A stretch of 64,000 nt of DNA from Wolbachia endosymbiont (group B) of Parapoynx stratiotata. GTDB taxonomy: Bacteria > Pseudomonadota > Alphaproteobacteria > Rickettsiales > Anaplasmataceae. Both the position numbers and the translations under genes were made by a program. The notes under the pieces are model-generated. The model was not told the origin of the DNA. It made no database searches and worked only from the letters and a program-made list of their open reading frames with translations. Below, piece by piece: positions 7,787-17,075 of the stretch; position 1 is the first letter of the stretch, and every line of letters starts with the position of its first letter. The stretch is from assembly GCF_947250635.1 (NCBI RefSeq), contig NZ_OX366335.1, positions 1,054,001-1,118,000 of the forward strand, written 5' to 3'.

Positions 7787-9724
7787 TTAAGTTATAGGTT
7801 GAATGTTTATTCCGTCAAATTTTATTTCTTTAAGCTGCTCACTTGGCTCAAAACCTTCAATTTCAAAATCTTGTACTGCTTCTCTCATAAATTCAGTTTC
7901 ATATGAAGTACTTGACAGCAGCTCTGTTGTTTCCGTAATATTAAATACTCTGGTTACTGGGCTTTTCCAATTCGTGGTAACCTCCGTCCAGTAATCTATA
8001 TTTTTATTTAGAGTAATTTGTGCCGGGACTGGATCAAAAGCTTGATATGGATTGATCTTTTCTCCTTTAGTCTGTAAAAGCTGCTCCAGTACCGGTTCAA
8101 GTTCATACGGCAACAAATAAGTTTTTTCTCCTCCATCAATATCAGCAATCGTTACATCTATTGGTAAAATTAATTCTTTGTTTACTATTGCTGCAGACTG
8201 CGAAATTCCTTGATCACGCATATCATCATCAAAAAACGAATCAACAAATACTCCTTTTTTCGTTGTAGGTTCTCTTGAATTTGCATCACTGCGTAAACGT
8301 TCCTGTGCAACCAGCGCATAAAGATCATTTATTCCTTTTTTCATTGCTTCAAGCTCATTCATCGGTACAGCATGAATAGCATTATTCACTATTTTTACCC
8401 CTTCTTTTTCTCCGTTTTTCCATGTCTGATGAATGTAGCAGAGCAAAAGTTGTCCGCTAGGTGCTTTAGGCATCGATGGTCTCCAAGAGTGGGAAATTCC
8501 TTTTATTCTTCTTACCACCCCTTTGCTATCGATAGTAATTAAATCATAGCGGGGCATTTTCCAGGTGTAATCAATCAAAACCAAGCTGTTATCAACTGCT
8601 CCTTTTACTTTGCATCCCTGTTCACTTATATCTTCAGGACTTACATGAGTACGACAGCGGTAAGTTATTTGATAACTACTTCCAGGAGCTGGTTCTTTAC
8701 CTGGTAATGACCAATCAACATTTCCTGCGTTTAATTTGTAATCTATACTATTTTCATAAATAACATTGCCTTGTTTAACTTGAATAATCTCAAGTACTGC
8801 AGAGTCAGGTATTGGATCAACAGCTCCTGAATATGAACCATGAGTAATGGTAATGGTTTTTTGAACGGTTATATCTACTTTTTTAATTTCACTTATTGGA
8901 AAATCATTAACTTTAAGTTCCATTACTCTTTGGCTATTTGGCTGAAAAGTATGTGGTTCTGATTCAACTGATTTTATATCCGGATCTTCATCAAAAGAAA
9001 CACGAATACTGTGAGGAAGTTCAATCTCATAGCCATCAACATGAGCTTTGCCCTCATTAATCACAAATATTTTTTTTCCTCCTTCTCCCTCTTCCTTTTG
9101 CAGGAACATTACTTCAAGACCATTTACGACGTAGGAACCATTGGCTTCTTTGTCATAACGAGCAAGAGCAGTAGTTACTATATTTGCTTGTGGTGGCGGT
9201 GAATGTTCTATCAATACTCCATTTTCAATGTTATAAATTGGATAAAATTCGCCATTTACAGAAAAAGTGGAAGAAACACCTTCTGCTTGATAACCCCAAA
9301 TGGTGGAAACTTTAAGTCTTGCAGCTCCTACTTCTTGATAATTACGTGTACCAACAGCAGGATCACGAAGATTTTCGTCCTCAAGTTCTGTAATCGTAGA
9401 TTCTAGATAATAAACACCGATACGCACTGTGGTACTCAGTGGAATAACAAACTCTTTTGCTTCTACTTTTCTAACTGCTCCACGAAGATAGATTTTTCCT
9501 GACTCAAGTGTAACTTTACCAGTTTCCCCATCTATAATACAATTGCTTCCTGTTATAACATCGCCATCACGAAATATTGCATCGCCTATGCCTTTAAGCT
9601 TAGAGAGAGCATACTCCTGAGTCTCGTTTAATTCTGCAGACTGTAGACCTCTTCCTGCAAGAAACAAGCTTTTTTCGTATTCTTTGTCAGGATTAAAGCG
9701 GTTATAATAGCTATTTAAGGTCAT
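7787..9724 (-). CDS. DUF4815-type phage tail protein
   Basis: A 645-residue protein whose N-terminal 180 residues (start MTLNSYYNRFNPDKEYEKSLF, then FLAGRGLQSAELNETQE) look like the DUF4815 domain found in phage tail or baseplate-proximal fibre proteins. The rest is beta-rich with many short repeats of Val/Ile/Thr. It is the second gene of the tail operon. A role in attaching fibres to the baseplate is plausible; it is inferred from position only. Confidence 0.75.
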   Translation of the reverse strand: MTLNSYYNRFNPDKEYEKSLFLAGRGLQSAELNETQEYALSKLKGIGDAIFRDGDVITGSNCIIDGETGKVTLESGKIYLRGAVRKVEAKEFVIPLSTTVRIGVYYLESTITELEDENLRDPAVGTRNYQEVGAARLKVSTIWGYQAEGVSSTFSVNGEFYPIYNIENGVLIEHSPPPQANIVTTALARYDKEANGSYVVNGLEVMFLQKEEGEGGKKIFVINEGKAHVDGYEIELPHSIRVSFDEDPDIKSVESEPHTFQPNSQRVMELKVNDFPISEIKKVDITVQKTITITHGSYSGAVDPIPDSAVLEIIQVKQGNVIYENSIDYKLNAGNVDWSLPGKEPAPGSSYQITYRCRTHVSPEDISEQGCKVKGAVDNSLVLIDYTWKMPRYDLITIDSKGVVRRIKGISHSWRPSMPKAPSGQLLLCYIHQTWKNGEKEGVKIVNNAIHAVPMNELEAMKKGINDLYALVAQERLRSDANSREPTTKKGVFVDSFFDDDMRDQGISQSAAIVNKELILPIDVTIADIDGGEKTYLLPYELEPVLEQLLQTKGEKINPYQAFDPVPAQITLNKNIDYWTEVTTNWKSPVTRVFNITETTELLSSTSYETEFMREAVQDFEIEGFEPSEQLKEIKFDGINIQPIT

Positions 9725-9739
9725 CTTTTTTCTCTTTTT

Positions 9740-10441
9740 CTAAAATGTCACTACAAACGAAAAAGTTTCCCGGGTTGCTGAAGTCCTAATGAGCGGTACT
9801 GTATGCTCTAAAACTAATAAGATCCCTGGGTCTTCTATATCTTGTGGTTCAAAATATCTCCGTCCTATAGGTAATTCTTCTTTTACTTTAGTACCAACCA
9901 TAACCCCTAATTCCCGTATAACTTGATTTGCTGCGTTTGTGAAATCGAAAGTAAATTTGAGATAGAGATTATTAGTTGGTACATTTGAGGGCCTAAACCT
10001 TCCAGATGGAGTTATAAGTTCACCGTTTTCATCACCTGTGCAGAATAGCACTTCGTCTGCAGTACGTCTGCCAAGTTCATTGAGCAGCTTTTCAGAAGTT
10101 ATCAGCTCTGGTGGTGTGCTTTCACTATACTCTACAGTAACTTTATCACTTACTGGAATAGAGCTATTTTCCGTAAGTTTTATTACACCAGTACTGCCAT
10201 TAACTGTATAGTCAATACTTGGCTGATAAGTTGTTTGCCCTGTAAAAACCTTCACATCTTTAATAGGTTGACGATCAAAAATAGGTTGATGATCAAATTT
10301 TATTTCACCCTTAACGAAAGTTTTTTCTACTTTGTGGCTACTTCCAGAGCTTGAATCACCTGTTCCCCAAGCAAGATGGATAGATTGCTTTTTGATGCTG
10401 GCTGCTATTGCTGCTCTTCCTGACTGTGTGAGTATTGACAT
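9740..10441 (-). CDS. first gene of the tail operon; tail/fibre protein
   Basis: A 233-residue protein starting MSILTQSGRAAIAASIKKQSIHLAWG. I selected the methionine at 10441 because GGGGGAAAAATG gives an excellent ribosome binding site there. The extended start at 10477 would read through the conserved promoter element. The first 50 residues resemble N-termini of phage fibre proteins that dock to a baseplate; the remainder is beta-rich. Transcription is likely from the promoter-like element at 10451-10491. Confidence 0.72.
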   Translation of the reverse strand: MSILTQSGRAAIAASIKKQSIHLAWGTGDSSSGSSHKVEKTFVKGEIKFDHQPIFDRQPIKDVKVFTGQTTYQPSIDYTVNGSTGVIKLTENSSIPVSDKVTVEYSESTPPELITSEKLLNELGRRTADEVLFCTGDENGELITPSGRFRPSNVPTNNLYLKFTFDFTNAANQVIRELGVMVGTKVKEELPIGRRYFEPQDIEDPGILLVLEHTVPLIRTSATRETFSFVVTF

Positions 10442-10450
10442 TTTTCCCCC

Positions 10451-10491
10451 TATATTATATATGTACGGTGAGTTCAAAATTCGTCCGCAAA
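10451..10491 (-). promoter_or_regulatory. conserved phage promoter element, site A (tail operon)
   Basis: On the minus strand the sequence reads TTGCGGACGAATT, 10 bases, then CGTACATATATA. The core GCGGAC (10488-10483) and CGTA (10467-10464) are 15 bases apart. The same element stands before the replication operon (site B) and the virion operon (site C). The start codon of the first tail gene lies about 23 bases downstream of CGTA, leaving a very short leader with the ribosome binding site GGGGG. The architecture resembles ECF-type sigma promoters. Confidence 0.72.
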
Positions 10492-10524
10492 AATCAAAAT
10501 ATTTTTTTATATCAGGAAAATTTT

Positions 10525-12573
10525 TTAGGAGAATAGCTCAGCTCCACAGCTAAACTTTCCAACACCGCGAGCAAATGGTCCGCTAGGAATGTCAAGCCAT
10601 TTATCTTCTTTTGAACCAGTAGCCATTCCTTTAACCAACTTCCGTGCTTGTAACAGCTCTTGAACTATACGCTCCATTCTATCTCTTCCTATACTGTGAA
10701 ACTCCTCAGGTAGTCTATGCCGCTGTTTATACACTCCTGTACTTCCTGTATGGGTAAATGGATGTCCAGAAATTGCTGCTCGTGTAATTGCAGTTATAAG
10801 ATGCTGCTTTGAATCTTTTTCGTTCATATTTTTTATTCTTAATCTTTCAGTTATGTCCTCTAACAATCCTGTTTCTTCATTTCTTAAATAAGTGCGTAAA
10901 GTGCGATCAGCCAAACCGTTTGCTTTAACAATTGCTCCATAAAATAATGCGTTCTGTCTTACAGATTCTCCTATTGATTTAAAAATTGTCGGTTTAGCTG
11001 CATCTTCCACAGACCAAAAAGCGTATGAACACCTAACACCATTAACAAGAGCAGATGTACCTCTAATGGCATCACGTGCTTGCTCAACAGTCGATATAGG
11101 TTTTTCACTTTTTGGCTTTCTCATATGATGGGCAGTAATTATTGATGCTCCAGTGCTACCTGCTAAATCAGATAATAAAGACATCAAATAATCGCCTACG
11201 GCTGGGTCAGTATTTAAATCAGCATGCACGAATGATGCAAGTGGATCAAATACGATTAATTTTAAGTCTTTTATTTTATTAAGTTGTTTTGTTATCGATT
11301 CAAATTCAGGAGAAGTCTCTATCACTTTACCTGAAACACTCTTTATGATTGTAAGTGATCCACTAACATTTGGTAATGGTACGATAAAGAGCCTATCTTT
11401 ATATTTTAATCTCTCGCATTGTGAGTCAAGACGCTCCAAACGACGATGTATTTCACTCATATCATCTTCTGCTGAGAAAATTACCACAGATCCATGTTCA
11501 GTAACTAAAGGACCAAAACCACATGGCTGATCTTTTCTACTCGCAACTTTCAGTGCTAAATCAAGCAGAAGCATACCTTTACCAGTATCTCCCATTGCAG
11601 CTAGAATAGATGTCACTCCTAAAGGAAATAACCCTTCAACAAGAAACTTTTGCTCTGGTACTGGACCTATAAAACGTTCTATGCTCCATTCTTGAATATT
11701 AAGCAATTGCTTAACAATTACTTTTCTCGAGTTACTTTCAATGAATTCAGAAATATCTATATTTGCTTGTATGCCGTCTGCCGCATCCCATCCCTTTGGT
11801 TTATTTTCCGGTATTTCAAGAAGAGTAAGTGATAAAACACCAAGAAAAGTAAGCTTTTTCACAACTTTCTCAGCATATTGTTTACCTGGTTCATCATTGT
11901 CTGGCCAAATAATAACATGCTTACCCTTAAGTGGTGACCAGTCTGTTTTTTCTATTGGTGCATTTGCTCCTAACATTGCAGTTGTGGCAGTCATACCTTG
12001 CTCTATCAGAGCATCTGCACACTTTTCACCTTCAACTAAAATTACCTTATCAGATTTCATGATACCTGGAATATTATATAAAGGCCTGGTCTCTGGTAGA
12101 GTAAAACTAGACCTTTTTACATCAAAAGGAAGATATCTTTTTCCTGAATCAGTGTTATAACGATAAACTGTAACAATCACTTGATCACTTTTATCGTAAT
12201 AGTTCCATGATGCCGTTGGTTGCCCCAGAGTGTTATTTTTTTCCGAATAACCAATCCACTTAGCAATATCTTCTATCGTATCAGTAAATTGATTTTTTCC
12301 AGTAACAGCAGCCCAAAGATCAAAAATATCTCCTCCTTCTCCGGTAGAAAAATCATGCCATAATCCGGCTTTACTGCCAGTTAACTCCACTATCATACTT
12401 TGTCCTTTATTGCCTTGTAGATCACCTACATAGAACTTATCACCACGAAAAGTTCCTCTTGGCAGTAAATAAGAAAGACATGACCTTATATTTGATAGGA
12501 GTTGAGTTCTTAACTGTTCTTTCTTCCCTAATAATTTATAATGTCCATTTCTTTGTGAACAATAAATATCCAT
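10525..12573 (-). CDS. phage primase-helicase-like protein (TOPRIM plus RepA-type ATPase)
   Basis: A 682-residue replication protein. The N-terminal part (about 25-95) has a domain with LSYLLPRGTFRGDKFYVGD and DIFDLWAAVTG. A TOPRIM domain follows (VILVEGEKCADAL, about 175-190; HVIIWPDNDEPGKQYAEK, about 220). Then comes a RepA/AAA_25-type ATPase with Walker A GDTGKG (about 330) and Walker B-like LKLIVFDPLASF (about 430). The set suggests combined priming and helicase activity for phage DNA. It starts at 12573 after AGGTAGGT and is the last gene of the replication operon. Confidence 0.85.
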   Translation of the reverse strand: MDIYCSQRNGHYKLLGKKEQLRTQLLSNIRSCLSYLLPRGTFRGDKFYVGDLQGNKGQSMIVELTGSKAGLWHDFSTGEGGDIFDLWAAVTGKNQFTDTIEDIAKWIGYSEKNNTLGQPTASWNYYDKSDQVIVTVYRYNTDSGKRYLPFDVKRSSFTLPETRPLYNIPGIMKSDKVILVEGEKCADALIEQGMTATTAMLGANAPIEKTDWSPLKGKHVIIWPDNDEPGKQYAEKVVKKLTFLGVLSLTLLEIPENKPKGWDAADGIQANIDISEFIESNSRKVIVKQLLNIQEWSIERFIGPVPEQKFLVEGLFPLGVTSILAAMGDTGKGMLLLDLALKVASRKDQPCGFGPLVTEHGSVVIFSAEDDMSEIHRRLERLDSQCERLKYKDRLFIVPLPNVSGSLTIIKSVSGKVIETSPEFESITKQLNKIKDLKLIVFDPLASFVHADLNTDPAVGDYLMSLLSDLAGSTGASIITAHHMRKPKSEKPISTVEQARDAIRGTSALVNGVRCSYAFWSVEDAAKPTIFKSIGESVRQNALFYGAIVKANGLADRTLRTYLRNEETGLLEDITERLRIKNMNEKDSKQHLITAITRAAISGHPFTHTGSTGVYKQRHRLPEEFHSIGRDRMERIVQELLQARKLVKGMATGSKEDKWLDIPSGPFARGVGKFSCGAELFS

Positions 12574-12590
12574 ACCTACCTGAAGAATTT

Positions 12591-13838
12591 TTATGTTCTA
12601 GCTATAACGTTAGCAGATTTCCAACATCCATTAATCTTGTTGATGAATTTTGTTGGTATAGATCTACCGTTTCTAAGTTCATATACTACTTGCAAGATAT
12701 TTGTACGTTTATTGGGTTGAAATATTACTATTCCAGATGTATAAAAACTTCTTAAAGCATTAGCACCAACGAGAGCTTGAAATGGATTCTTTTCCAATGT
12801 AGAGGTAGATACTTTTTTGGTGTGATTTGTGATGATTATTCCAGCCATAGGATTAATCTTGGAACGTAGTTTTTCTATTGCATGCTGTAGACCATAGTTA
12901 ACGTAATTATAAGGAGAATCAATCACAACTAAATCAAACTTTTCCTCTACCATATTTTTTTTTTCTATACCTTCTTCATTTAAGGTCAAATTCATCTTGT
13001 TCGTCACAACTAAGTTTTCTGTTGCTAAATGAGGAAGTTTGTTGAGTTGTTGTATACGTTCTCTAATATAATCATATTCCATTTCATTTTGTAGATAGAA
13101 TATTTTTAGCGGTCTTGTAGGTTTCATGCCAAGAAATGATCTTCCTGCTGCCAGATGTGCTAATAGAGAAAGAAGAAAATGACTTTTGCCAATCTTTGGA
13201 GTACCACCTATGACCAAAAGACCACCTGGTGTCAAAATTCTTGGGCCTATTATATCTTGTGGCATTGGTGATTTGTCATTTAAGTAATGATTTACAGAAA
13301 ATGCTTTTCCTTCGTTTTGTTTTTCTTGTAATATGGAACTTCTTTCATCTTTACCGTTCAACCATGTTTCAGCAGAATCTATATTACCTTTAACTAAAGT
13401 CCAAAGGTCTATTATATTTCCTTTCTTTTCTTCGATCAGGTTGTACCAATTTCCTGCATTTTCTCCTTCCATTTCAACTATTATCTTATTTCCATTTCTA
13501 CTTCCAATATAGAATTTATCTTGGTAAGATTTGCCATCAGGCAACAAATAAGATAAACAATCTTTGATATTATTAATTAATAACGATTTTATTTTCAAAG
13601 CATTTTTAGATGAAAAATCCATAAAATTCTCCTTGTTTATTCCAAATTTGTTCAACATATTTTTTAGACGTTTAAAGTCAAGATTAGCCAGCTCACAAAC
13701 AGTTTCAAAAGATCGTGAGCGAATCCATTGACAAGCCTCTTTTTTAAGTTTAGGGTTTTTTCCTGCTGCATCCTGAATAGCTCTAGTAATAACAGCAGCC
13801 CACAACTTTCCTTCGTCATACTTCAAAATGGCAACCAA
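12591..13838 (-). CDS. phage AAA ATPase, fusion-like paralogue of both neighbours
   Basis: A 415-residue protein. The middle (about 85-145, LSYLLPDGKSYQDKFYIGS to NIIDLWTLVKG) is similar to the N-terminal domain of the 682-residue primase-helicase. The C-terminal part (from FSVNHYLNDKSP, about 180) is a RepA/AAA_25 ATPase closely similar to the protein at 14361-15149, with Walker A GGTPKIGKS. The Walker B-like strand is FDLVVIDSP. The frame at 13838 begins with TTG and overlaps the upstream gene by 16 bases; the start is the least certain point. Confidence 0.78.
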   Translation of the reverse strand: MVAILKYDEGKLWAAVITRAIQDAAGKNPKLKKEACQWIRSRSFETVCELANLDFKRLKNMLNKFGINKENFMDFSSKNALKIKSLLINNIKDCLSYLLPDGKSYQDKFYIGSRNGNKIIVEMEGENAGNWYNLIEEKKGNIIDLWTLVKGNIDSAETWLNGKDERSSILQEKQNEGKAFSVNHYLNDKSPMPQDIIGPRILTPGGLLVIGGTPKIGKSHFLLSLLAHLAAGRSFLGMKPTRPLKIFYLQNEMEYDYIRERIQQLNKLPHLATENLVVTNKMNLTLNEEGIEKKNMVEEKFDLVVIDSPYNYVNYGLQHAIEKLRSKINPMAGIIITNHTKKVSTSTLEKNPFQALVGANALRSFYTSGIVIFQPNKRTNILQVVYELRNGRSIPTKFINKINGCWKSANVIART

Positions 13839-14323
13839 TCATCTTGAAAACTTTTTTGTAATTCTGGAGTAATAACTGTAGTAATCCTATTTCTATCTCC
13901 GTACGTATTATTAGTTTCAACGCCTACTTTCGCTGTAAACTCTAAATCGTTGAAATCAGCTATAGAGTTTATTCTTCTAGCAGTAACTGCTTTCTCTGAA
14001 GTGTCATTTGCATGAATATTTCTGGATGATTCCAAAATACTACGCAGCATAGAACGTCCAGATTCTCCCCAGATGTCTTCTTCACCTTCTGCTTTGCCAT
14101 TTTTGATACCTATAATCTGAAAAATCTTGCGTTTTGCATATGGGCCTTCAGTGACGGTAAATTCTACATTTAAATAGATACTGCCAGTAGTGTAGTTTTT
14201 AGTGAACCAATTTTCATAACCTCCAGGCTTTATTGCCATTTTTACCTTGACTATTGTACCTTTCGGTATTAAACTGCTCTGCAGTTTTGCATTATTAAAA
14301 TCAGTTAAAAAATCTTGTAGCAT
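13823..14323 (-). CDS. phage DNA-metabolism protein, possible ssDNA-binding (DUF669-like)
   Basis: A 166-residue protein in the replication operon. The segment GYENWFTKNYTTGSIYLNVEFTV followed by KRKIFQIIGIKNG and WGESGRSMLRSILESS has the look of the small OB-fold-like DUF669 proteins that accompany phage ATPases and recombination genes. Binding of single-stranded DNA is inferred from that context only. The start at 14323 has an AGGAG ribosome binding site. Confidence 0.6.
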   Translation of the reverse strand: MLQDFLTDFNNAKLQSSLIPKGTIVKVKMAIKPGGYENWFTKNYTTGSIYLNVEFTVTEGPYAKRKIFQIIGIKNGKAEGEEDIWGESGRSMLRSILESSRNIHANDTSEKAVTARRINSIADFNDLEFTAKVGVETNNTYGDRNRITTVITPELQKSFQDDWLPF

Positions 14324-14360
14324 ACGCTCTCCTATAAGTTGACTTTAAAGTGAAAGTTAG

Positions 14361-15149
14361 CTATTCCATTAGCTGCCAATGACCATTTATCTTATCGACA
14401 AGTTTGTTTGGCACGCGTTCACCATTGCGAAGCTCAAATACTATCTGGCGTGCACTGCTTTCTTCATCATGAGCAAACATCACCATACCAGTACTGTAAA
14501 ATCCACGTAAAGATCCAGCACCACTTAGGCCTTGAAATGGATCTTCTTCGAGCATCTTTTTTGATAATTTTTTTGTATGATGAGTAAGTACAATACAAGC
14601 ATCTGGATTGATAGCACTGCGTAGCTTCTCAAGAGTCTTTTGCAGAAAGAACAGCATAGCACTATTATCATTTTCATTCCCATATTCACTGCTAAAGATG
14701 TTACGTAATGGATCTATGGCCAAAACATCAGGTTTAAAGCGTTCATTTACAATCTCCTTAATTTCACTTATTTCATCATGATTAAATGATAAGTGCACTT
14801 TTGGCGTAATGATTAAGTTGTTAGCAGCTACATTCAAAAGTTCATTATCAAGTTGTTGCAAACGTTCTTTCATATATTCATATTCAATTTCAGTTTGCAT
14901 GTAGAAAATTTTTAAAGGTCTATTTGAAGCCATACCAAGAAAAGAAACACCTGCAGCCATATGAACGAGCCATGAAATCAAAAAGTCGCTTTTGCCGATT
15001 TTAGGTGGGCCACCCAGTACCAATAAGCCTCTTTTTGTTAAAATTCTTGGTGAGATTATATCCTCTGGTGTTGGCGATCGATCGTCCAAGTATTCTTTCA
15101 CACTGAAAAAAGGAATTTTTTGACCAATAGTTAAAAAGTTTTGTAGCAT
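14361..15149 (-). CDS. phage RepA/AAA_25-type ATPase
   Basis: A 262-residue RecA-fold ATPase of the RepA/AAA_25 group, likely a replicative helicase or loader for phage DNA. Walker A is GGPPKIGKSDF (about 47-57) and Walker B is DVLAIDPLRNIF (about 147). A downstream region ACIVLTHHTKK (about 195) corresponds to a sensor motif in this family. Start at 15149 after AGGAGG. The gene at 12591 has a close paralogue of this whole domain, so one arose by duplication. Confidence 0.82.
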   Translation of the reverse strand: MLQNFLTIGQKIPFFSVKEYLDDRSPTPEDIISPRILTKRGLLVLGGPPKIGKSDFLISWLVHMAAGVSFLGMASNRPLKIFYMQTEIEYEYMKERLQQLDNELLNVAANNLIITPKVHLSFNHDEISEIKEIVNERFKPDVLAIDPLRNIFSSEYGNENDNSAMLFFLQKTLEKLRSAINPDACIVLTHHTKKLSKKMLEEDPFQGLSGAGSLRGFYSTGMVMFAHDEESSARQIVFELRNGERVPNKLVDKINGHWQLME

Positions 15150-15160
15150 ATAATAACCTC

Positions 15161-15982
15161 CTATATGTTGGGCGTGACAGGTTGAATTGCAAAAGCTTTA
15201 GTTTTAATTTTTGTAAGAAGTTTTCCTAGATGCGGTTCTTCAACCATATTAAGGCAACCACTTCGATCTTTAGCAGGATATCCCCAAGAATTAATCGTCT
15301 GACAGACAAATGAACGAACCTCTGTACCATCATCTTTCTTGATTCCAACCATACTAATTACTTCGTCAACTATCCCAGGAATTTCACTTGCAGTTTTAGC
15401 TCCTTCACATTGAGGTAGCCAAGTCGAGCGATTGAAATCATCGAGGTATTGTCCAAGAGTTCCAACTGTAATGATGTCTTTATTTGGAATATGTTGAAAC
15501 TGATTGAGCCAAGCCATCATCTCTTGAGCAAGTAACCCGTAAGCAGCTCTCATATCTTGTTTTCCTGATCTTTCAGAAAAAGCTTCAGGTTGCATTTTTG
15601 CCCATAATAGACATAAACGAGAGGCTACTGTAATACTATCGATAAAAATACATCGATACTTGAAAAACTCTGAAGAAAGCTCTTTGTATTTACTGGATAC
15701 ATGCTCATAGTGTCTTTGGCTATATGCTGAGTCAGATTTTAACGCAGGATTAGGACCACCTATGAGACATGCAATATCTCTTGCCTCATTCCAAGTACGA
15801 ATACTTACAGAATCCCCTTGCCAATCTTGAACAGCAAGTAAACCTGCCTCAAAATCAAGACAAAGTGTTGGTTCATTTATGGTCTTTAAGAGACTAGTTT
15901 TACCTATACCATAAGGACCAAAGATGACCATTTTTATACCTGTTTGAACTTTTAGCCGTTCATTGCTGTTCATTATTTTCAT
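15161..15982 (-). CDS. phage AAA_24-type nucleotide-binding protein
   Basis: A 273-residue P-loop protein with Walker A FGPYGIGKTS (about 23-31) and Walker B-like YRCIFIDSIT (about 107-117), of the type annotated as phage nucleotide-binding protein (AAA_24) beside recombination and ssDNA-binding genes. It is the first gene of the replication operon. Its ribosome binding site is GGGAG and the promoter-like element site B lies 28 bases upstream. Confidence 0.8.
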   Translation of the reverse strand: MKIMNSNERLKVQTGIKMVIFGPYGIGKTSLLKTINEPTLCLDFEAGLLAVQDWQGDSVSIRTWNEARDIACLIGGPNPALKSDSAYSQRHYEHVSSKYKELSSEFFKYRCIFIDSITVASRLCLLWAKMQPEAFSERSGKQDMRAAYGLLAQEMMAWLNQFQHIPNKDIITVGTLGQYLDDFNRSTWLPQCEGAKTASEIPGIVDEVISMVGIKKDDGTEVRSFVCQTINSWGYPAKDRSGCLNMVEEPHLGKLLTKIKTKAFAIQPVTPNI

Positions 15983-15999
15983 TTTTCTCCCAGTACCTA

Positions 16000-16038
16000 A
16001 ATATATATGTACGATGACCTAGGCAATTCGTCCGCAAT
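16000..16038 (-). promoter_or_regulatory. conserved phage promoter element, site B (replication operon)
   Basis: On the minus strand: AATTGCGGACGAATT, 11 bases, CGTACATATATAT. GCGGAC (16035-16030) and CGTA (16013-16010) are separated by 16 bases. It lies just upstream of the gene starting at 15982 and just downstream of the sigma factor gene. Sites A and C match at nearly all core positions. Confidence 0.72.
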
Positions 16039-16081
16039 TTGCAAAAAAAATTTTGAGCAAATATAATCGAGAGCTTATAAC

Positions 16082-16570
16082 TTACTCTAAAACTGAGAAT
16101 TTATCGCGTATTCGTTCTAGTGTGCGATAGATAGTTGTCTTTGGTATTTTGGTTATTATAGAAACTTCAGTAATAGTAAATACCTTAAGTAATTGACATA
16201 AATTACTATCTTTTTCAGACAAAGTTGAAATTATATTATTTATATCAGTGCGAATTATCGCTTCGATTTCCGAGTTCCTATGATCTGGAATATCGTCGTT
16301 TATATCATCAAAAGTTATATTACGTTTTAGACATAACTGATTGCGTAACATATTGCGAGCACAATAATTAGCTAATCTAGCAACGAAAGTACTAAAACTA
16401 CTTCTTTTCTCATCGTGCTGGTTAAGATATTGCCAAACCTGACAAAAAAGCTCTTGTTCTATATCTTCGAGACTTTCGTTAATAAAACAGCTTTTGGATT
16501 TAAGGCGCGAAGCTTGAAATCTCACATGTTTAACAATTGTAGAATCGATTCCTTGATAAGAATTCTTCAT
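16082..16570 (-). CDS. phage-encoded small sigma-70 family (ECF-like) sigma factor
   Basis: A 162-residue protein with only sigma regions 2 and 4, the layout of ECF sigma factors, which direct RNA polymerase to special promoters. Region 2 shows DIEQELFCQVWQYLNQ and SSFSTFVARLANYCARNMLRNQ (about 30-80). Region 4 shows ISTLSEKDSNLCQLLK and a helix-turn-helix TEVSIITKIPKTTIYRTLERIRDKF (about 115-158). I chose 16570 (MKNSYQG) because GGAG lies 5 bases upstream; 16609 has no such site. It lies in the control region of the phage next to three promoter-like elements that could be its targets. Confidence 0.8.
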   Translation of the reverse strand: MKNSYQGIDSTIVKHVRFQASRLKSKSCFINESLEDIEQELFCQVWQYLNQHDEKRSSFSTFVARLANYCARNMLRNQLCLKRNITFDDINDDIPDHRNSEIEAIIRTDINNIISTLSEKDSNLCQLLKVFTITEVSIITKIPKTTIYRTLERIRDKFSVLE

Positions 16571-16761
16571 AAAAACTCCAAAAGTTTCATGAATAGAGAT
16601 TTTTACCAAGACTTTGTATGACTAATTTATTATAAAAAAGTAGTAATAATTTTTTTATCTAAAAGAATAAAATCTTTAAAAATTAAAATAAGATTTAAAC
16701 GTTTTGATACACTACTGAAGCTACTTTTTCATAGGTAAAAAACTACCAATTTCGTACCTAA

Positions 16762-16791
16762 TTTCTGAATTACTAATTAGTATTTCAGAAA
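16762..16791. repeat. 30-base near-perfect palindrome (operator candidate)
   Basis: The half TTTCTGAATTACTAA is followed by TTAGTATTTCAGAAA; the two arms pair with only one mismatched position pair. A symmetric site of this size between divergent phage operons is typical of a binding site for a dimeric repressor. No repressor gene is recognised in the window. Confidence 0.65.
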
Positions 16792-17075
16792 GCAGTAATC
16801 GTTAAATTATTGATAATATTGTCTTTTTTATGTTCTATTCCTAAAAGTCGTTTCTAAAGTTAAGTGGCTAAAATCGGCCAGTGAAGAGGACTTACGGATT
16901 ACTGAAGTCTTATATATATTATATATATATTTAAATACAGGTAAAATATAATATATGATAATATAATAATATAAATATTGGTGTAATATAAGTTATGTAA
17001 AATAGCTATTGAGATAAGTAAAAACTTAAATGGTAGGAAAAGGAATATGAAAATTTTTTTTAATTTTTTTTCAAA

